DNA of 64,000 nucleotides from Bacteroides fluxus YIT 12057 (GCF_000195635.1 NZ_GL882604.1:1-64000); one strand, 5' to 3'. Positions 38,861 through 47,645 are shown, counted from the stretch's first letter. Made by a program: numbers and translations. The notes: a model not told the origin generated them from the sequence alone.

Positions 38861-41248
38861 TTATTCGCTCTTTATTACTTCCGCCGGATTTATCTTCGCA
38901 GCCTTGTGTATTTGCCAAAACAATGTTCCCAGTGAGATGAAAGTCACTATCAGCAACGATATAACATATATTCCTATACCTACGGATGCCTTTACTGCGA
39001 AATCTTGTGTATATAGGTATATGACATAGTAAGTCAGAGGAGCAGCTATAATAAATGCCACGGCTAATACAAGAATATATTTGCAGAACAATAACCGGTA
39101 GAGATCACACATTCCGGCCCCATTGATCTTGCGAATGCCTATTTCCCGATAACGCTGACGAATGTCAAAAAGTGAAATGCCAAATAGCCCTAAACAGGAT
39201 ATCAAGACAGCTATCAGTGCGAAACAAGAATAGATAACCGCTATCTGACGGTCCTTTTGATATAGTTTATGCCATTCATCTTCCAATAAAGTATATTCGA
39301 AGTCTGTACAACCATAGATGCGCAGCTCTGTGTCGCGCAAATAGTCAAGTACATCTTTAAGTCGTTCGGGGGTATAGGCTATTTGGCACATATCGTCACT
39401 GCGCTGTTTGCATACATTGTAGATAATGGGACGATGTCCTGCACTCAAGTGGCGGTCATAGTAATCCTCAACAACGGCAACAATAGGATGCAGAGGAGCA
39501 TTGGGGTTTAACCGGCGCTCATTCTCTTCCTGTACCAAGGCTTCAGACAGATTATCGTAGTGCAAGGCTTTCATGGCTGCCCGGTTGGCTACCAAAACCT
39601 CTCTTCTGCTTCCCTCTCCTTCAAAATCGGGAATGTTGCCTTCTACTATCTTGATACCGTATAACTTAAAAAAGTTGGGAGTGGCATACCAAAACTTCAT
39701 CTCTACTTTCTCCTCTTTATTGTTATAGTAGGTTACTTTAAAGCCTTCGGAAAGTATATGCCGTTTTTCCATTTCAAAATGTTCAATAAAAGGACACTGT
39801 GCAAGTGCCTCCCATAGTTCATGTCTGCGTTGCCACATGGCTTCTCTGGCTTTCTGCCATTCCTCGCGTGGCATCACCGATTCCGATTCATACCCTAACT
39901 TGGCTATCAGTACATTTTCTATGCGAAATCCTGGCTGCGTGTGTAATAAGAGCGAAAGTTGCTTGTTGAAATAAAGAGAAAGACTGATGAGCAGAAACGT
40001 GAAAATGTACTGTATAAAAAGGAAAAGAATGCGTGTGTGTATAGCACGTTTGTTTTGGGTGACATCACGGATGGAGCTGACGGGTGATGCATAATTGTAT
40101 TTTACAAACGGATAGATAGAGGTCAATATGGGCAATACTACCAAAATCCCGGCAGAAAGCCAGAAGTCGAAAGATGTATAAGTGAAAGGATATTCCAACA
40201 AACGGCTGACAGGGATTATCGTTATCTCTATCAGTAACCAGGCCAGTAATAAAGCGCAACTAACTAAAAGCCCGTTTTCGGTTAATATCTGCAGGAAAAG
40301 TGCCGTCCCCCTTATACCGAACATTTTTTTAAGCCCATACTCTTTTCCTCTCCGTTGTGTGCCTATCAAATAGAGATTGATGAAGTTGATAATACCGGTA
40401 AGCAATAACAATAAACATACACAGGATAAAATGTAAAGATGGGAACGGTTTCCATAAGTAAGCATGGCGGGGCAACCGGCATTTTGCACATAAGCGGGTT
40501 CCCAATAGATATCTGCTATGGGCATGAACGAAAATGTATATTGCCGTGCATCTATATTTTTCCAGTTCGGATTTACCCAGCGCGCCTGTTTCCCGAGTTC
40601 GTTCATTTTCCTGATGCTTGTACCCGGCATGAAACGGACGAATTCAATAGGCATACGTCCCCAAAATGAGGAAAGCGTATTTGACACCACAATGTCAAAT
40701 TGTATCATTGTCTTGCAAGCCGGTTCAGCTATAATGCCACTTACGGTGATATCTTTTCCATTTGAATAATGCAACACTTTGCCTATGGGGTTGTCATGGC
40801 CAAAAATACGACGTGCACATGTTGCAGTCAGCAGTGCGGATTCAGGAGATTTTATAGGGGTTCCTTGTACTATGCGGTATGGAAAAAGCTGAAAATAACA
40901 ACTGTCTGCTACAAGTGTCCGCACTGTGTAACGGGATGCTTCATCACTCACAAAATCTTGTTCCATCAGAATCAAAGAAGTGCGCTTTTCTATGTAACGA
41001 TGGTCAATGTATATACTGTCTTCATTGGTGTTTTCTATGGTTGCCATTCCTCTATTGCCATCCATGTCTTGAATGACACCATATACATGATTGCGATCCA
41101 CGCAATGTGTATCTACCGTCAATTCTCTATGAATATATCGCGTCAGTATGATGCAGCACGCCAGACTGAAAGCCAGACCCGCCAAATTTATGACTGTGTA
41201 TGATTTTGAGCGCATCAGGAAGCGCCAAGCGTATTTCAGTGTTTTCAT
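38861..41248 (-). CDS. MacB/FtsX-type ABC permease (first copy)
   Basis: 795 aa, double FtsX architecture. N-terminal helix TVINLAGLAFSLACCIILT; loops GKEYGLKKMFGIRGTALF and REIGIRKINGAGMCDLYRL; end NPAEVIKSE. It follows the HlyD-like gene by 11 bp. The three permeases are clearly paralogous in layout but differ greatly in their periplasmic domains, which suggests heteromeric complexes or different substrates. Confidence 0.92.
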   Translation of the reverse strand: MKTLKYAWRFLMRSKSYTVINLAGLAFSLACCIILTRYIHRELTVDTHCVDRNHVYGVIQDMDGNRGMATIENTNEDSIYIDHRYIEKRTSLILMEQDFVSDEASRYTVRTLVADSCYFQLFPYRIVQGTPIKSPESALLTATCARRIFGHDNPIGKVLHYSNGKDITVSGIIAEPACKTMIQFDIVVSNTLSSFWGRMPIEFVRFMPGTSIRKMNELGKQARWVNPNWKNIDARQYTFSFMPIADIYWEPAYVQNAGCPAMLTYGNRSHLYILSCVCLLLLLTGIINFINLYLIGTQRRGKEYGLKKMFGIRGTALFLQILTENGLLVSCALLLAWLLIEITIIPVSRLLEYPFTYTSFDFWLSAGILVVLPILTSIYPFVKYNYASPVSSIRDVTQNKRAIHTRILFLFIQYIFTFLLISLSLYFNKQLSLLLHTQPGFRIENVLIAKLGYESESVMPREEWQKAREAMWQRRHELWEALAQCPFIEHFEMEKRHILSEGFKVTYYNNKEEKVEMKFWYATPNFFKLYGIKIVEGNIPDFEGEGSRREVLVANRAAMKALHYDNLSEALVQEENERRLNPNAPLHPIVAVVEDYYDRHLSAGHRPIIYNVCKQRSDDMCQIAYTPERLKDVLDYLRDTELRIYGCTDFEYTLLEDEWHKLYQKDRQIAVIYSCFALIAVLISCLGLFGISLFDIRQRYREIGIRKINGAGMCDLYRLLFCKYILVLAVAFIIAAPLTYYVIYLYTQDFAVKASVGIGIYVISLLIVTFISLGTLFWQIHKAAKINPAEVIKSE

Positions 41249-41259
41249 GTTTCGTCGTT

Positions 41260-42510
41260 TTATTTCAGTATCAATTCTTCCGCCTCGCCAAAGGTATCAT
41301 ATCCCGTTGTAATTACCCAATCTCCGGGCTGCAAACCTTCCGTAATTTCGTATTGTTGCGGGTTTTGGCGACCGATGCCGATCGGCACGCGCACGGCTTT
41401 TGTCTTTGCGGCGTTCAGTTTATAAATCCATTGTCCGCCGGTACTCTGGTAGAAGTTGCCGCGCGGGATGACGAGCGCCTCTTCCGGCTGGCCTAACTCA
41501 ATCTGTACCCGGAAGCTCTTGCCTACACGTACGTTGTCGGGCATGTCGCCGACGAAGACGAGATCTACGTCGAACATGCGATCCTTGACTTCGGGAACCA
41601 CTTTCGTGATGCGCAACGGGTATTTCCGTCCTTGATAATTGATGGTGGCAGGCAATCCTGTAGTGATGCGGTCAATATAGTATTCGCTGAGGGAAGTATG
41701 TACCTTATATTGGTCTAATACTTTGATTTCTGCGATACTCTCTCCGGACGCAACCTGTTGTCCCGGAGTAACTTTTACAAAACTCAGCTGTCCTGCGACG
41801 GGAGCTTTTATAACCAGATTGTTCAAGCGTTCACAAGCACGTTCATATTTTTTTCTTTCACGTTCACGGTCATTGCGGATAAGATCTTTGCGGATGACTG
41901 TCACGGCAGAATCATGACGGAGACTTTCCCGCTGAAGGCGGGCATTCTTCACTTTGTAGTTGTATTCATCTTCTGAAACTTCCAGTTGCGCCTTGCTCTT
42001 GATACCCATGCGGTACTCCTCCTTGTCAAGAGCAAAACTCTTGCGCAGACGGTTGAGGTCATAGTCGGTCTGCAGGGCTTGTTGTTGCAGGTTCAGACTT
42101 TTCTGTTCCATTTCAATTTCTTTCTCACGGTAAGTGATGAGTTGTTTTTCCCAATCATCGCGCTGGTCTTCAATGCTGCGCAGCAGGTCGGGGTTCTCCA
42201 AGACAAGGATGGTGTCTCCGTGCCGGAGCAGACTTCCCTCCTCTCCTATGATACGCTCCACGCTTCCGGCTTCGCGTGCGTTGACCTTGATGGTGAGTAT
42301 AGGCTGAATCAGTCCCTCCACATCTACATATTCCATGAACTTTCCGTTCTTGACTTCGGCTATCTGGATGTTGTCCTGCTCAATACGTAGTTTGCTGGGA
42401 CCCAATGAAAGGACGACTACGTAAATCAGGAAAGCAAGGAAGGCGGCACCTCCCGCCAAATAGTAGCGATAACGGATGTACCAGGGTTTCTTTTCAAGTT
42501 TTATATCCAT
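41260..42510 (-). CDS. HlyD/MacA-type periplasmic adaptor
   Basis: 416 aa. One N-terminal membrane anchor (YYLAGGAAFLAFLIYVVVLSL, about 17-37). The first lipoyl half has VNAREAGSVERIIGEEGSLL, a coiled-coil hairpin runs about 115-230 (charged, with EKQLITYREKEIEMEQKSL), and the second lipoyl half is VIKAPVAGQLSFVKVTPGQQV. Barrel domains and PRGNFYQSTGGQWIYKL follow. It bridges the ABC permease and the TolC-like channel and lies second in the operon. Confidence 0.93.
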   Translation of the reverse strand: MDIKLEKKPWYIRYRYYLAGGAAFLAFLIYVVVLSLGPSKLRIEQDNIQIAEVKNGKFMEYVDVEGLIQPILTIKVNAREAGSVERIIGEEGSLLRHGDTILVLENPDLLRSIEDQRDDWEKQLITYREKEIEMEQKSLNLQQQALQTDYDLNRLRKSFALDKEEYRMGIKSKAQLEVSEDEYNYKVKNARLQRESLRHDSAVTVIRKDLIRNDRERERKKYERACERLNNLVIKAPVAGQLSFVKVTPGQQVASGESIAEIKVLDQYKVHTSLSEYYIDRITTGLPATINYQGRKYPLRITKVVPEVKDRMFDVDLVFVGDMPDNVRVGKSFRVQIELGQPEEALVIPRGNFYQSTGGQWIYKLNAAKTKAVRVPIGIGRQNPQQYEITEGLQPGDWVITTGYDTFGEAEELILK

Positions 42511-42611
42511 AATGCAATGCTTTGTATATTTTTTACTTTTTAGATTCCTTCTTCGGAAGTGGCTTCCAGAGGGGGATTCCGAATTTTACTAAAGCGTACT
42601 CCGCGGTTTTG

Positions 42612-44099
42612 TTACTGTATATATTTTTCATCAATAATTTTTTCCAAGTCTTCTGCCAGTGCCCGATCCTTTTCAAAGTCGTATAGAGTGATGCTTCTCA
42701 GTGTATAGTACAGACTCCAATAATTGTACAAGGCCGTTATGTAGTTTCTCCGGGCCGTATCTTTTTCCGTGATGGATGCATTGAGATCGAGTACCGAAGA
42801 CTTGCCAAGCAGATAGAGCTTGCGGGCTACTTCGGCACGTCGTTGCGCTGTTTCATCCGTACGGGCGGCAATATGTACCCGTTGTGCCTGCAGATTGAAC
42901 TGCTTGACAAGTTTCCGTATATTCAAATCGAAATCGGTCTTGTCTTGTTCCACTTGCGTATGAACGAGGTCGCGGTTGGAACGTGCTACACGTACCTGCC
43001 CTTTTCCACGCCCCCAGTCCAAGATAGGAAGTGTTATGCCTAAACTGATATACTGTTGGTCTAACGGGCTTTGATAAGCATTCTTCAGCTTCTCGGCAGT
43101 TTGCGTCAATCCGAAGCGCAGGTAGATGTCAGCTTTCAGTCCTGCATTGGCACGAGCCTTGGACACGGCACTTTCGCTCTCTAATTTTCGGCGCAGCATA
43201 TTTTGTATCTCCGGACTGTTTTCATTGGCTAGCAGCAAAGCTGCATTCAAATCAATATGCAGGTCCGGAACATGCTTGCTGATACCGGCCTTTATCTCAA
43301 TGTCTTCCTGAATTCCAAGGTACGAGCGAAGTTCCTGCATACAGTTTTCCATCTCAATACGGGCATTCATGCGGTTTGTTTCTTCCGTCAGTTTGTTGAG
43401 CTCAAGCTGTAACATTTCGTTTTCGGAAATAGTACCAATGTTATAACGTCCTTGGGCATATATATATAAAGTGTCTGCGTTGGCATAATTGGTGTTGGCT
43501 ATTTCGTAGTTGCTTTGGGCTTTGGCAAGATTGAAAAACTTTTCTGTCGCATAGGCGGCTACCAGTTCAAGGGTCTCTACATAGGTCTTCTTGGCTTCCC
43601 GGTAGCGGATAGGCTCTATGCGCCTATCCCACTTCAGATTATTATACCCGAACAGAGACTGGCTATATCCGATATTTACAGGTGAAGTTTGCCATGAATA
43701 AGAATCGTTGCTGAAAAGATCGAGGCGTTGTGCGGCCGTTTCAACAAAGACTGTACCACCGGTCCAAGGAATGTTCTGCGTCAAACTTAATGTGAGATCG
43801 GTACTTAACAGATTCTGCTCTACAAACTTGACGTTGCCGTCACCTAAGGTAACCTTGTTAATGGCACGGTTCAGATAGGGGCTGGAGGTTAATTTAAGAG
43901 TCGGCAGGTAGTTGGCCCGATAATATTTGTAGTTCCAGTAAGCGGAACGGAAACTGTGCCGGGCGTTTTGTGCGTCAGGAGACTGCAGACGAGCCTGGTT
44001 GATAGTCTGCTCTAAAGTCAGTTCTATCGTATGTTCCTGGGAAAAGGCGGTGACTGCCGCTCCACACAGTATGAGCATAAAGAATATATTTCGGTGCAT
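42612..44099 (-). CDS. TolC-family outer-membrane protein
   Basis: 495 aa, signal peptide MHRNIFFMLILCGAAVTAFS, then two OEP repeats of long helices with the motif LSLTQNIPWTGGTVFVETAA between. It is the first gene of the exporter operon. Upstream it has a sigma-54-like promoter and paired palindromes, and the divergent gene encodes an NtrC-type activator, so induction by that system is likely. Confidence 0.92.
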   Translation of the reverse strand: MHRNIFFMLILCGAAVTAFSQEHTIELTLEQTINQARLQSPDAQNARHSFRSAYWNYKYYRANYLPTLKLTSSPYLNRAINKVTLGDGNVKFVEQNLLSTDLTLSLTQNIPWTGGTVFVETAAQRLDLFSNDSYSWQTSPVNIGYSQSLFGYNNLKWDRRIEPIRYREAKKTYVETLELVAAYATEKFFNLAKAQSNYEIANTNYANADTLYIYAQGRYNIGTISENEMLQLELNKLTEETNRMNARIEMENCMQELRSYLGIQEDIEIKAGISKHVPDLHIDLNAALLLANENSPEIQNMLRRKLESESAVSKARANAGLKADIYLRFGLTQTAEKLKNAYQSPLDQQYISLGITLPILDWGRGKGQVRVARSNRDLVHTQVEQDKTDFDLNIRKLVKQFNLQAQRVHIAARTDETAQRRAEVARKLYLLGKSSVLDLNASITEKDTARRNYITALYNYWSLYYTLRSITLYDFEKDRALAEDLEKIIDEKYIQ

Positions 44100-44123
44100 G
44101 GCTATTTCTTTTAAAAAGAAGAA

Positions 44124-44138
44124 TCAAACAATGTGCCA
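44124..44138 (-). promoter_or_regulatory. Sigma-54 promoter of the exporter operon
   Basis: Minus-strand TGGCACATTGTTTGA matches TGGCAC-N5-TTGC at 9 of 10 fixed positions with correct spacing. It lies 25 bp upstream of the tolC-like ATG. Confidence 0.75.
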
Positions 44139-44194
44139 AAATCTTAACCACCTATTCATCAACAAGATAACAATAAAGATAAAGGCAATATCGT

Positions 44195-44229
44195 GTGCTG
44201 TTTCGCACAAAAACAGTGCGTATCCGCAC
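44195..44229. promoter_or_regulatory. Paired enhancer palindromes GTGC-N6-GCAC
   Basis: GTGCTGTTTCGCAC (44195-44208) and GTGCGTATCCGCAC (44216-44229) are spaced 21 bp centre to centre, two helical turns. They lie about 60-105 bp upstream of the sigma-54 -12 element, typical for NtrC-type activator sites. The second also sits just upstream of a TATCTTTG box (44253-44260) serving the regulator gene, so it may autoregulate. Confidence 0.75.
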
Positions 44230-44282
44230 ATACAACACAAGTATATATTAGTTATCTTTGCCAATAAAAAATACAGATTTCC

Positions 44283-45656
44283 ATGGAACAATTAGGCAAA
44301 ATATTGATAGTGGATGACAATGAAGATGTATTGTTTGCCCTTAACCTTCTTCTCGAACCGTATGTAGAGAAGATAAAAGTAGCTATAACACCCGACCGTA
44401 TAGAATATTTCATGACGACTTTCCAACCGGATATCATCTTGCTGGATATGAATTTCAGTCGCGATGCCATCAGTGGGCAGGAAGGGTTCGACAGCTTGAA
44501 ACAAATTCTCAGCATTGATCCGCAGGCTGTAGTTATCTTCATGACCGCCTATGCCGATACGGACAAGGCGGTGAAAGCCATCAAGGCAGGAGCTACGGAT
44601 TTTATTCCCAAACCATGGGAAAAAGAAAAATTATTGGCGACATTATCTTCGGGAATGAAATTGAGGCGTTCGCGCAGTGAAGTCAATCTGCTGAAAGAAC
44701 AGGTGGAAGTATTGAGCAACGGCATGGCCGGATGTCCGGAGGAGGCTATTATCGGCGACTCAGAAGCGATGCAGGATGTTTTTTCTACTGTAGAGAAATT
44801 GCGCGATACAGATGCAAACATCTTGATATTAGGTGAGAATGGAACCGGGAAGGATGTCATAGCCCGTATGCTTTACCGCAATTCGCCCCGTTATGGGAAG
44901 CCGTTTGTTACGATTGACCTTGGAAGTATTCCGGAGCAATTGTTCGAGAGTGAGTTGTTCGGTTATGAAAAAGGGGCATTTACCGATGCGCGTAAGTCCA
45001 AGGCCGGACGGATGGAGGTGGCAACCGGAGGTACATTGTTTTTGGATGAGATAGGAAACCTGTCTTTGCCGATGCAGGCTAAATTACTGACCGCCATCGA
45101 GAAACGGCAAATCAGCCGTTTGGGTAGTACGCAGGCAACGTCTATCGATGTCCGGCTTATTTGTGCAACTAATGCAGATATCCGTCATCTGGTGGAAAAT
45201 GGAGAATTCCGCCAAGATTTATTATACCGTATCAATACAATTGAACTGCGTATTCCGCCATTACGAGAACGTGGAAATGACATACTTCTGTTGGCAGAGC
45301 ATTTCCTGCAGCGCTATGCCCGTAAGTATCAGAAGGAAATGAGGGGATTGAACCGGGAGGCCAAGAATAAATTGTTGAAATATGCCTGGCCGGGTAATGT
45401 GCGCGAACTGCAACACACGATGGAACGTGCTGTCATATTGGGAGATGGCTCCCTGCTTCGTCCGGAAAACTTCATGTTCCAGGTTTCGGCCCTGAGGCAA
45501 AGGAAGGAGGATGAGGTACTCAATCTTGAACAACTGGAACGGCAAGCGGTAGAACGAGCCATGCGTATCAGTGAGGGCAATGTGACACGTGCTGCCGAAT
45601 ATTTGGGCATTACCCGCTTTGCTTTGTACCGGAAACTTGAAAAATTAGGTTTATGA
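44283..45656 (+). CDS. Sigma-54-dependent response regulator
   Basis: 457 aa. Receiver domain (about 5-125) with phospho-acceptor Asp55 in IILLDMNFS and Lys in IPKPWEKE. AAA+ domain: Walker A GENGTGKD, the sigma-54 contact loop GAFTDA (GAFTGA in most groups), Walker B GGTLFLDEIGNL and the arginine-finger region INTIELRIPPLRER. C-terminal Fis-type HTH: GNVTRAAEYLGITRFALYRK. It is divergent from the exporter operon and overlaps the kinase gene by 4 bp (ATGA). It should activate the sigma-54 promoter at 44124-44138. Confidence 0.94.
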   Translation: MEQLGKILIVDDNEDVLFALNLLLEPYVEKIKVAITPDRIEYFMTTFQPDIILLDMNFSRDAISGQEGFDSLKQILSIDPQAVVIFMTAYADTDKAVKAIKAGATDFIPKPWEKEKLLATLSSGMKLRRSRSEVNLLKEQVEVLSNGMAGCPEEAIIGDSEAMQDVFSTVEKLRDTDANILILGENGTGKDVIARMLYRNSPRYGKPFVTIDLGSIPEQLFESELFGYEKGAFTDARKSKAGRMEVATGGTLFLDEIGNLSLPMQAKLLTAIEKRQISRLGSTQATSIDVRLICATNADIRHLVENGEFRQDLLYRINTIELRIPPLRERGNDILLLAEHFLQRYARKYQKEMRGLNREAKNKLLKYAWPGNVRELQHTMERAVILGDGSLLRPENFMFQVSALRQRKEDEVLNLEQLERQAVERAMRISEGNVTRAAEYLGITRFALYRKLEKLGL

Positions 45657-46618
45657 AACGATATTCATTGATTGTAATGCTGCACATTGCAGGCATTGTT
45701 TTGCTGTCAATAGGTATTTATTTGTTGATAGAGGCTCGGTTGTGGTTCAGCGCGTTGATGGCTTCTTTTATTTTAACGGCTGTTGCCATCCATCTGTATC
45801 GCATGCAAATGGTGCAGGTACGGATGATGCGGCATCTTGCTGAAAGCTTACGTTATGATGATATGATGCTTTCCTTCCGGTCGCCCTATCGAAACCGCTC
45901 CATGGAAGACATGGTCAATGAGCTTTCCGATGCGATGACAAATTTCCGTACCCGCATATTGGAACGCAACGAAATGGAGGCGTGGCAGAAATTGATACGG
46001 GTATTGACACATGAGATAATGAATTCTATAACCCCCATTATTTCTCTTTCTGAGACTTTGAGTGAACGGGAAATGACTGAAAAAAATTATCCTGTCATGC
46101 GACAGGGTATGCAGACTATTCATCGGCGTAGTAAGGGGTTGCTGGAATTTGTAGAAAACTACCGGAAACTGACACGGCTTCCTGCTCCCGTTCGCCGCCC
46201 GGTGTCTATCCGGGAACTTCTGCAGGACTTGAAGAAATTATTTTCGGAGGAATATATCCATATTGAACTGCCGGAAACAGACCGGACGTTGCAGATAGAC
46301 CGAATACAGATAGAACAAGTATTGATTAACTTGATTAAAAATGCCAAGGAGGCTTGTAGCAAAAAAGAAGAGCCGTTGATTGAAATAAGAATGGTACCCG
46401 CTTTTTCTTGGCAGTGTCTTATCACCATCCGGGATAATGGTGGAGGAATCATGCCTGAGGTACAGGATAAAATATTCGTCCCGTTTTTTACAACGAAAAC
46501 TTCCGGTTCCGGTATCGGGCTCAGCCTCTGCAAGCAAATAATGAACCGTCATGGAGGAAACATTACCGTACAATCCACAGTGGGACAAGGCAGTTGCTTT
46601 ACCTTACAGTTTGGATAA
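45653..46618 (+). CDS. Membrane histidine kinase
   Basis: 321 aa. Two N-terminal membrane helices (LIVMLHIAGIVLLSIGIYLL, then WFSALMASFILTAVAIHLY) leave almost no periplasmic loop, so it may sense the membrane itself or a partner protein. A HAMP/PAS-like linker is followed by HisKA (VLTHEIMNSITPIISLSE) and HATPase_c (INLIKNAKEACS; IRDNGGGIMP; GSGIGLSLCKQIM). Cognate kinase of the overlapping sigma-54 regulator by position. A kinase with such a short sensor is common next to MacB-type exporters. Confidence 0.92.
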   Translation: MKRYSLIVMLHIAGIVLLSIGIYLLIEARLWFSALMASFILTAVAIHLYRMQMVQVRMMRHLAESLRYDDMMLSFRSPYRNRSMEDMVNELSDAMTNFRTRILERNEMEAWQKLIRVLTHEIMNSITPIISLSETLSEREMTEKNYPVMRQGMQTIHRRSKGLLEFVENYRKLTRLPAPVRRPVSIRELLQDLKKLFSEEYIHIELPETDRTLQIDRIQIEQVLINLIKNAKEACSKKEEPLIEIRMVPAFSWQCLITIRDNGGGIMPEVQDKIFVPFFTTKTSGSGIGLSLCKQIMNRHGGNITVQSTVGQGSCFTLQFG

Positions 46619-46622
46619 AGAA

Positions 46623-46674
46623 AAACCGTCCTGTCAATCAAACAGCTATCTGCCTTTGATTTATAGGACGGTTT
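46623..46674 (+). terminator. Terminator of the regulator/kinase operon
   Basis: AAACCGTCCT and AGGACGGTTT pair. An inner ATCAAA/TTTGAT pair lengthens the stem. It starts 5 nt after the kinase stop and probably also ends the lipocalin-like gene on the other strand. Confidence 0.7.
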
Positions 46675-46683
46675 GTTGTGGAT

Positions 46684-47029
46684 TTATTTCTGTCTTGCAT
46701 AACGCAGCATATAACCATAATTGGAATTCAGTACCAATGAGTCTGCGGTAAGTTTTTCAATCTTCAGAGTATCCACTCCTTCTATTTCAATTCCATTACC
46801 AATACTCTTGACTGTAAGGTAGAGGTCATCTCCTTGCTGCTCCCAATGTTTATACACCAAAGTGGCCATATTTATGGAAGAGGCATTTCCGCCTTCTTCT
46901 ATTTTAATGCCTTGCGTTTTACCCGGCTGTCCCTCGATGGGCATAACCCAGGAACTCCGGACTTTTTTGACCGCCGCAAGCCGTAAATGTCATAGCTATG
47001 GCAGCAAATCCTAAAAATAGTTTTTTCAT
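46684..47029 (-). pseudogene. Lipocalin-like lipoprotein, frameshifted in an A6 tract
   Basis: The ATG at 47029 begins a good lipoprotein signal (MKKLFLGFAAIAMTFTACGG). About 25 codons in, the frame runs off and stops. In the next frame, WVMPIEGQPGKTQGIKIEEG continues as an 86-aa tail ending at 46684 in the style of small Bacteroides lipocalin-like proteins. Removing one A, or adding two, in the A6 tract (plus-strand T6 at 46963-46968) joins the parts into one protein of about 115 aa. It could be a true mutation, phase variation by slippage, or a sequencing error. Other than the break, both halves look intact. Confidence 0.7.
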
Positions 47030-47042
47030 GTTATCTCTTTAT

Positions 47043-47165
47043 TTAATTAATGTATTTCTTTGCTGTTGAAACCATATTGATGCCGGGTGTGTCTTCTGTA
47101 ATCGTATAAGATACCTCCAGCGTATTTCCCAATGAGAAACTATCCTTGGCGGTAGAAAGCACCCA
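47043..47165 (-). pseudogene. 3' end of a lost gene
   Basis: Minus-strand frame VLSTAKDSFSLGNTLEVSY, then TITEDTPGINMVSTAKKYIN and a stop (47043-47045), reads as the last 39 residues of a protein with no start. At about 47166 it abuts a piece reading DQFEELKKRVEG-stop on the plus strand, apparently the end of another gene. The join looks like a deletion scar. The family of either piece is not recognised. Confidence 0.5.
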
Positions 47166-47208
47166 GGATCAGTTTGAAGAATTGAAGAAACGGGTGGAAG
47201 GATAAGGA

Positions 47209-47379
47209 TTAAAGTTTACGCCTGCTGAATAAATTGCCTATAATGATGAATCCCAAAGCAAGAATGGCACATATAAGAATGGCGCTCAGCACTTTCCAGG
47301 AGAGATCAACTCCATATCCGCTGGGCGTTGCCAGAAAGAAGGCTACTAGAATAATGAGGACGATGCAATCTTGCTTCAT
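47209..47379 (-). CDS. Small two-helix membrane protein (56 aa)
   Basis: ATG 47379 to TAA 47209. The peptide begins MKQDCIVLIILVAFFLATPS and continues with a second hydrophobic segment VLSAILICAILALGFIIIG, ending in the basic NLFSRRKL. Two helices in a hairpin with a positive tail fit a small inner-membrane protein. The ICE junction lies 23 bp upstream, and its GTAACTTTGC core is this gene's -7 box, so the promoter is now a chromosome-ICE hybrid. Function unknown. Confidence 0.65.
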   Translation of the reverse strand: MKQDCIVLIILVAFFLATPSGYGVDLSWKVLSAILICAILALGFIIIGNLFSRRKL

Positions 47380-47401
47380 GATTTTGTAATAATAACAGGA
47401 T

Positions 47402-47411
47402 GCAAAGTTAC
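47402..47411. other. ICE attachment core (chromosome-ICE junction)
   Basis: GCAAAGTTAC is the reverse complement of GTAACTTTGC and matches GTANNTTTGC, the 10-bp core shared by CTnDOT-type elements and their targets. The integrase gene starts 320 bp to the right. I take this as the left junction; the right one is outside the window. Confidence 0.85.
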
Positions 47412-47453
47412 TACAAAAAAGTGAAATGCGGAAAGATATAGTGATAGAATTGA

Positions 47454-47645
47454 GTTACAAGGGTTTTGGTTGAAGTGGCGATAATCCGTGAAGCCATTAC
47501 AATCCCTGCCGAAGCCAAATCCTGACGCCGCTACGTTACTTGTTCGTAACCATGCCCGAAAATGCGACAAACGGGTACGAATAGCGAAACAAGGCTCTAA
47601 GGAATAGTGAGTTATCCATAACTCATGCGAAAAATCAGGTTACGG
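47454..47645. promoter_or_regulatory. Candidate IntDOT arm-binding sites
   Basis: The gap between junction and int holds repeated GTTAC words: 47454-47458, the palindrome GTTACTTGTTCGTAAC (47536-47551), the perfect palindrome GAGTTATCCATAACTC (47609-47624) and GGTTACGG near 47639. No gene lies here. Integrase or accessory-factor binding is an inference from place and repetition. Confidence 0.45.

Noticed and set aside
47376..47570. 64-aa minus-strand frame across the ICE junction
   Set aside because: It has no features, spans the att core and conflicts with the 56-aa membrane-protein gene promoter.
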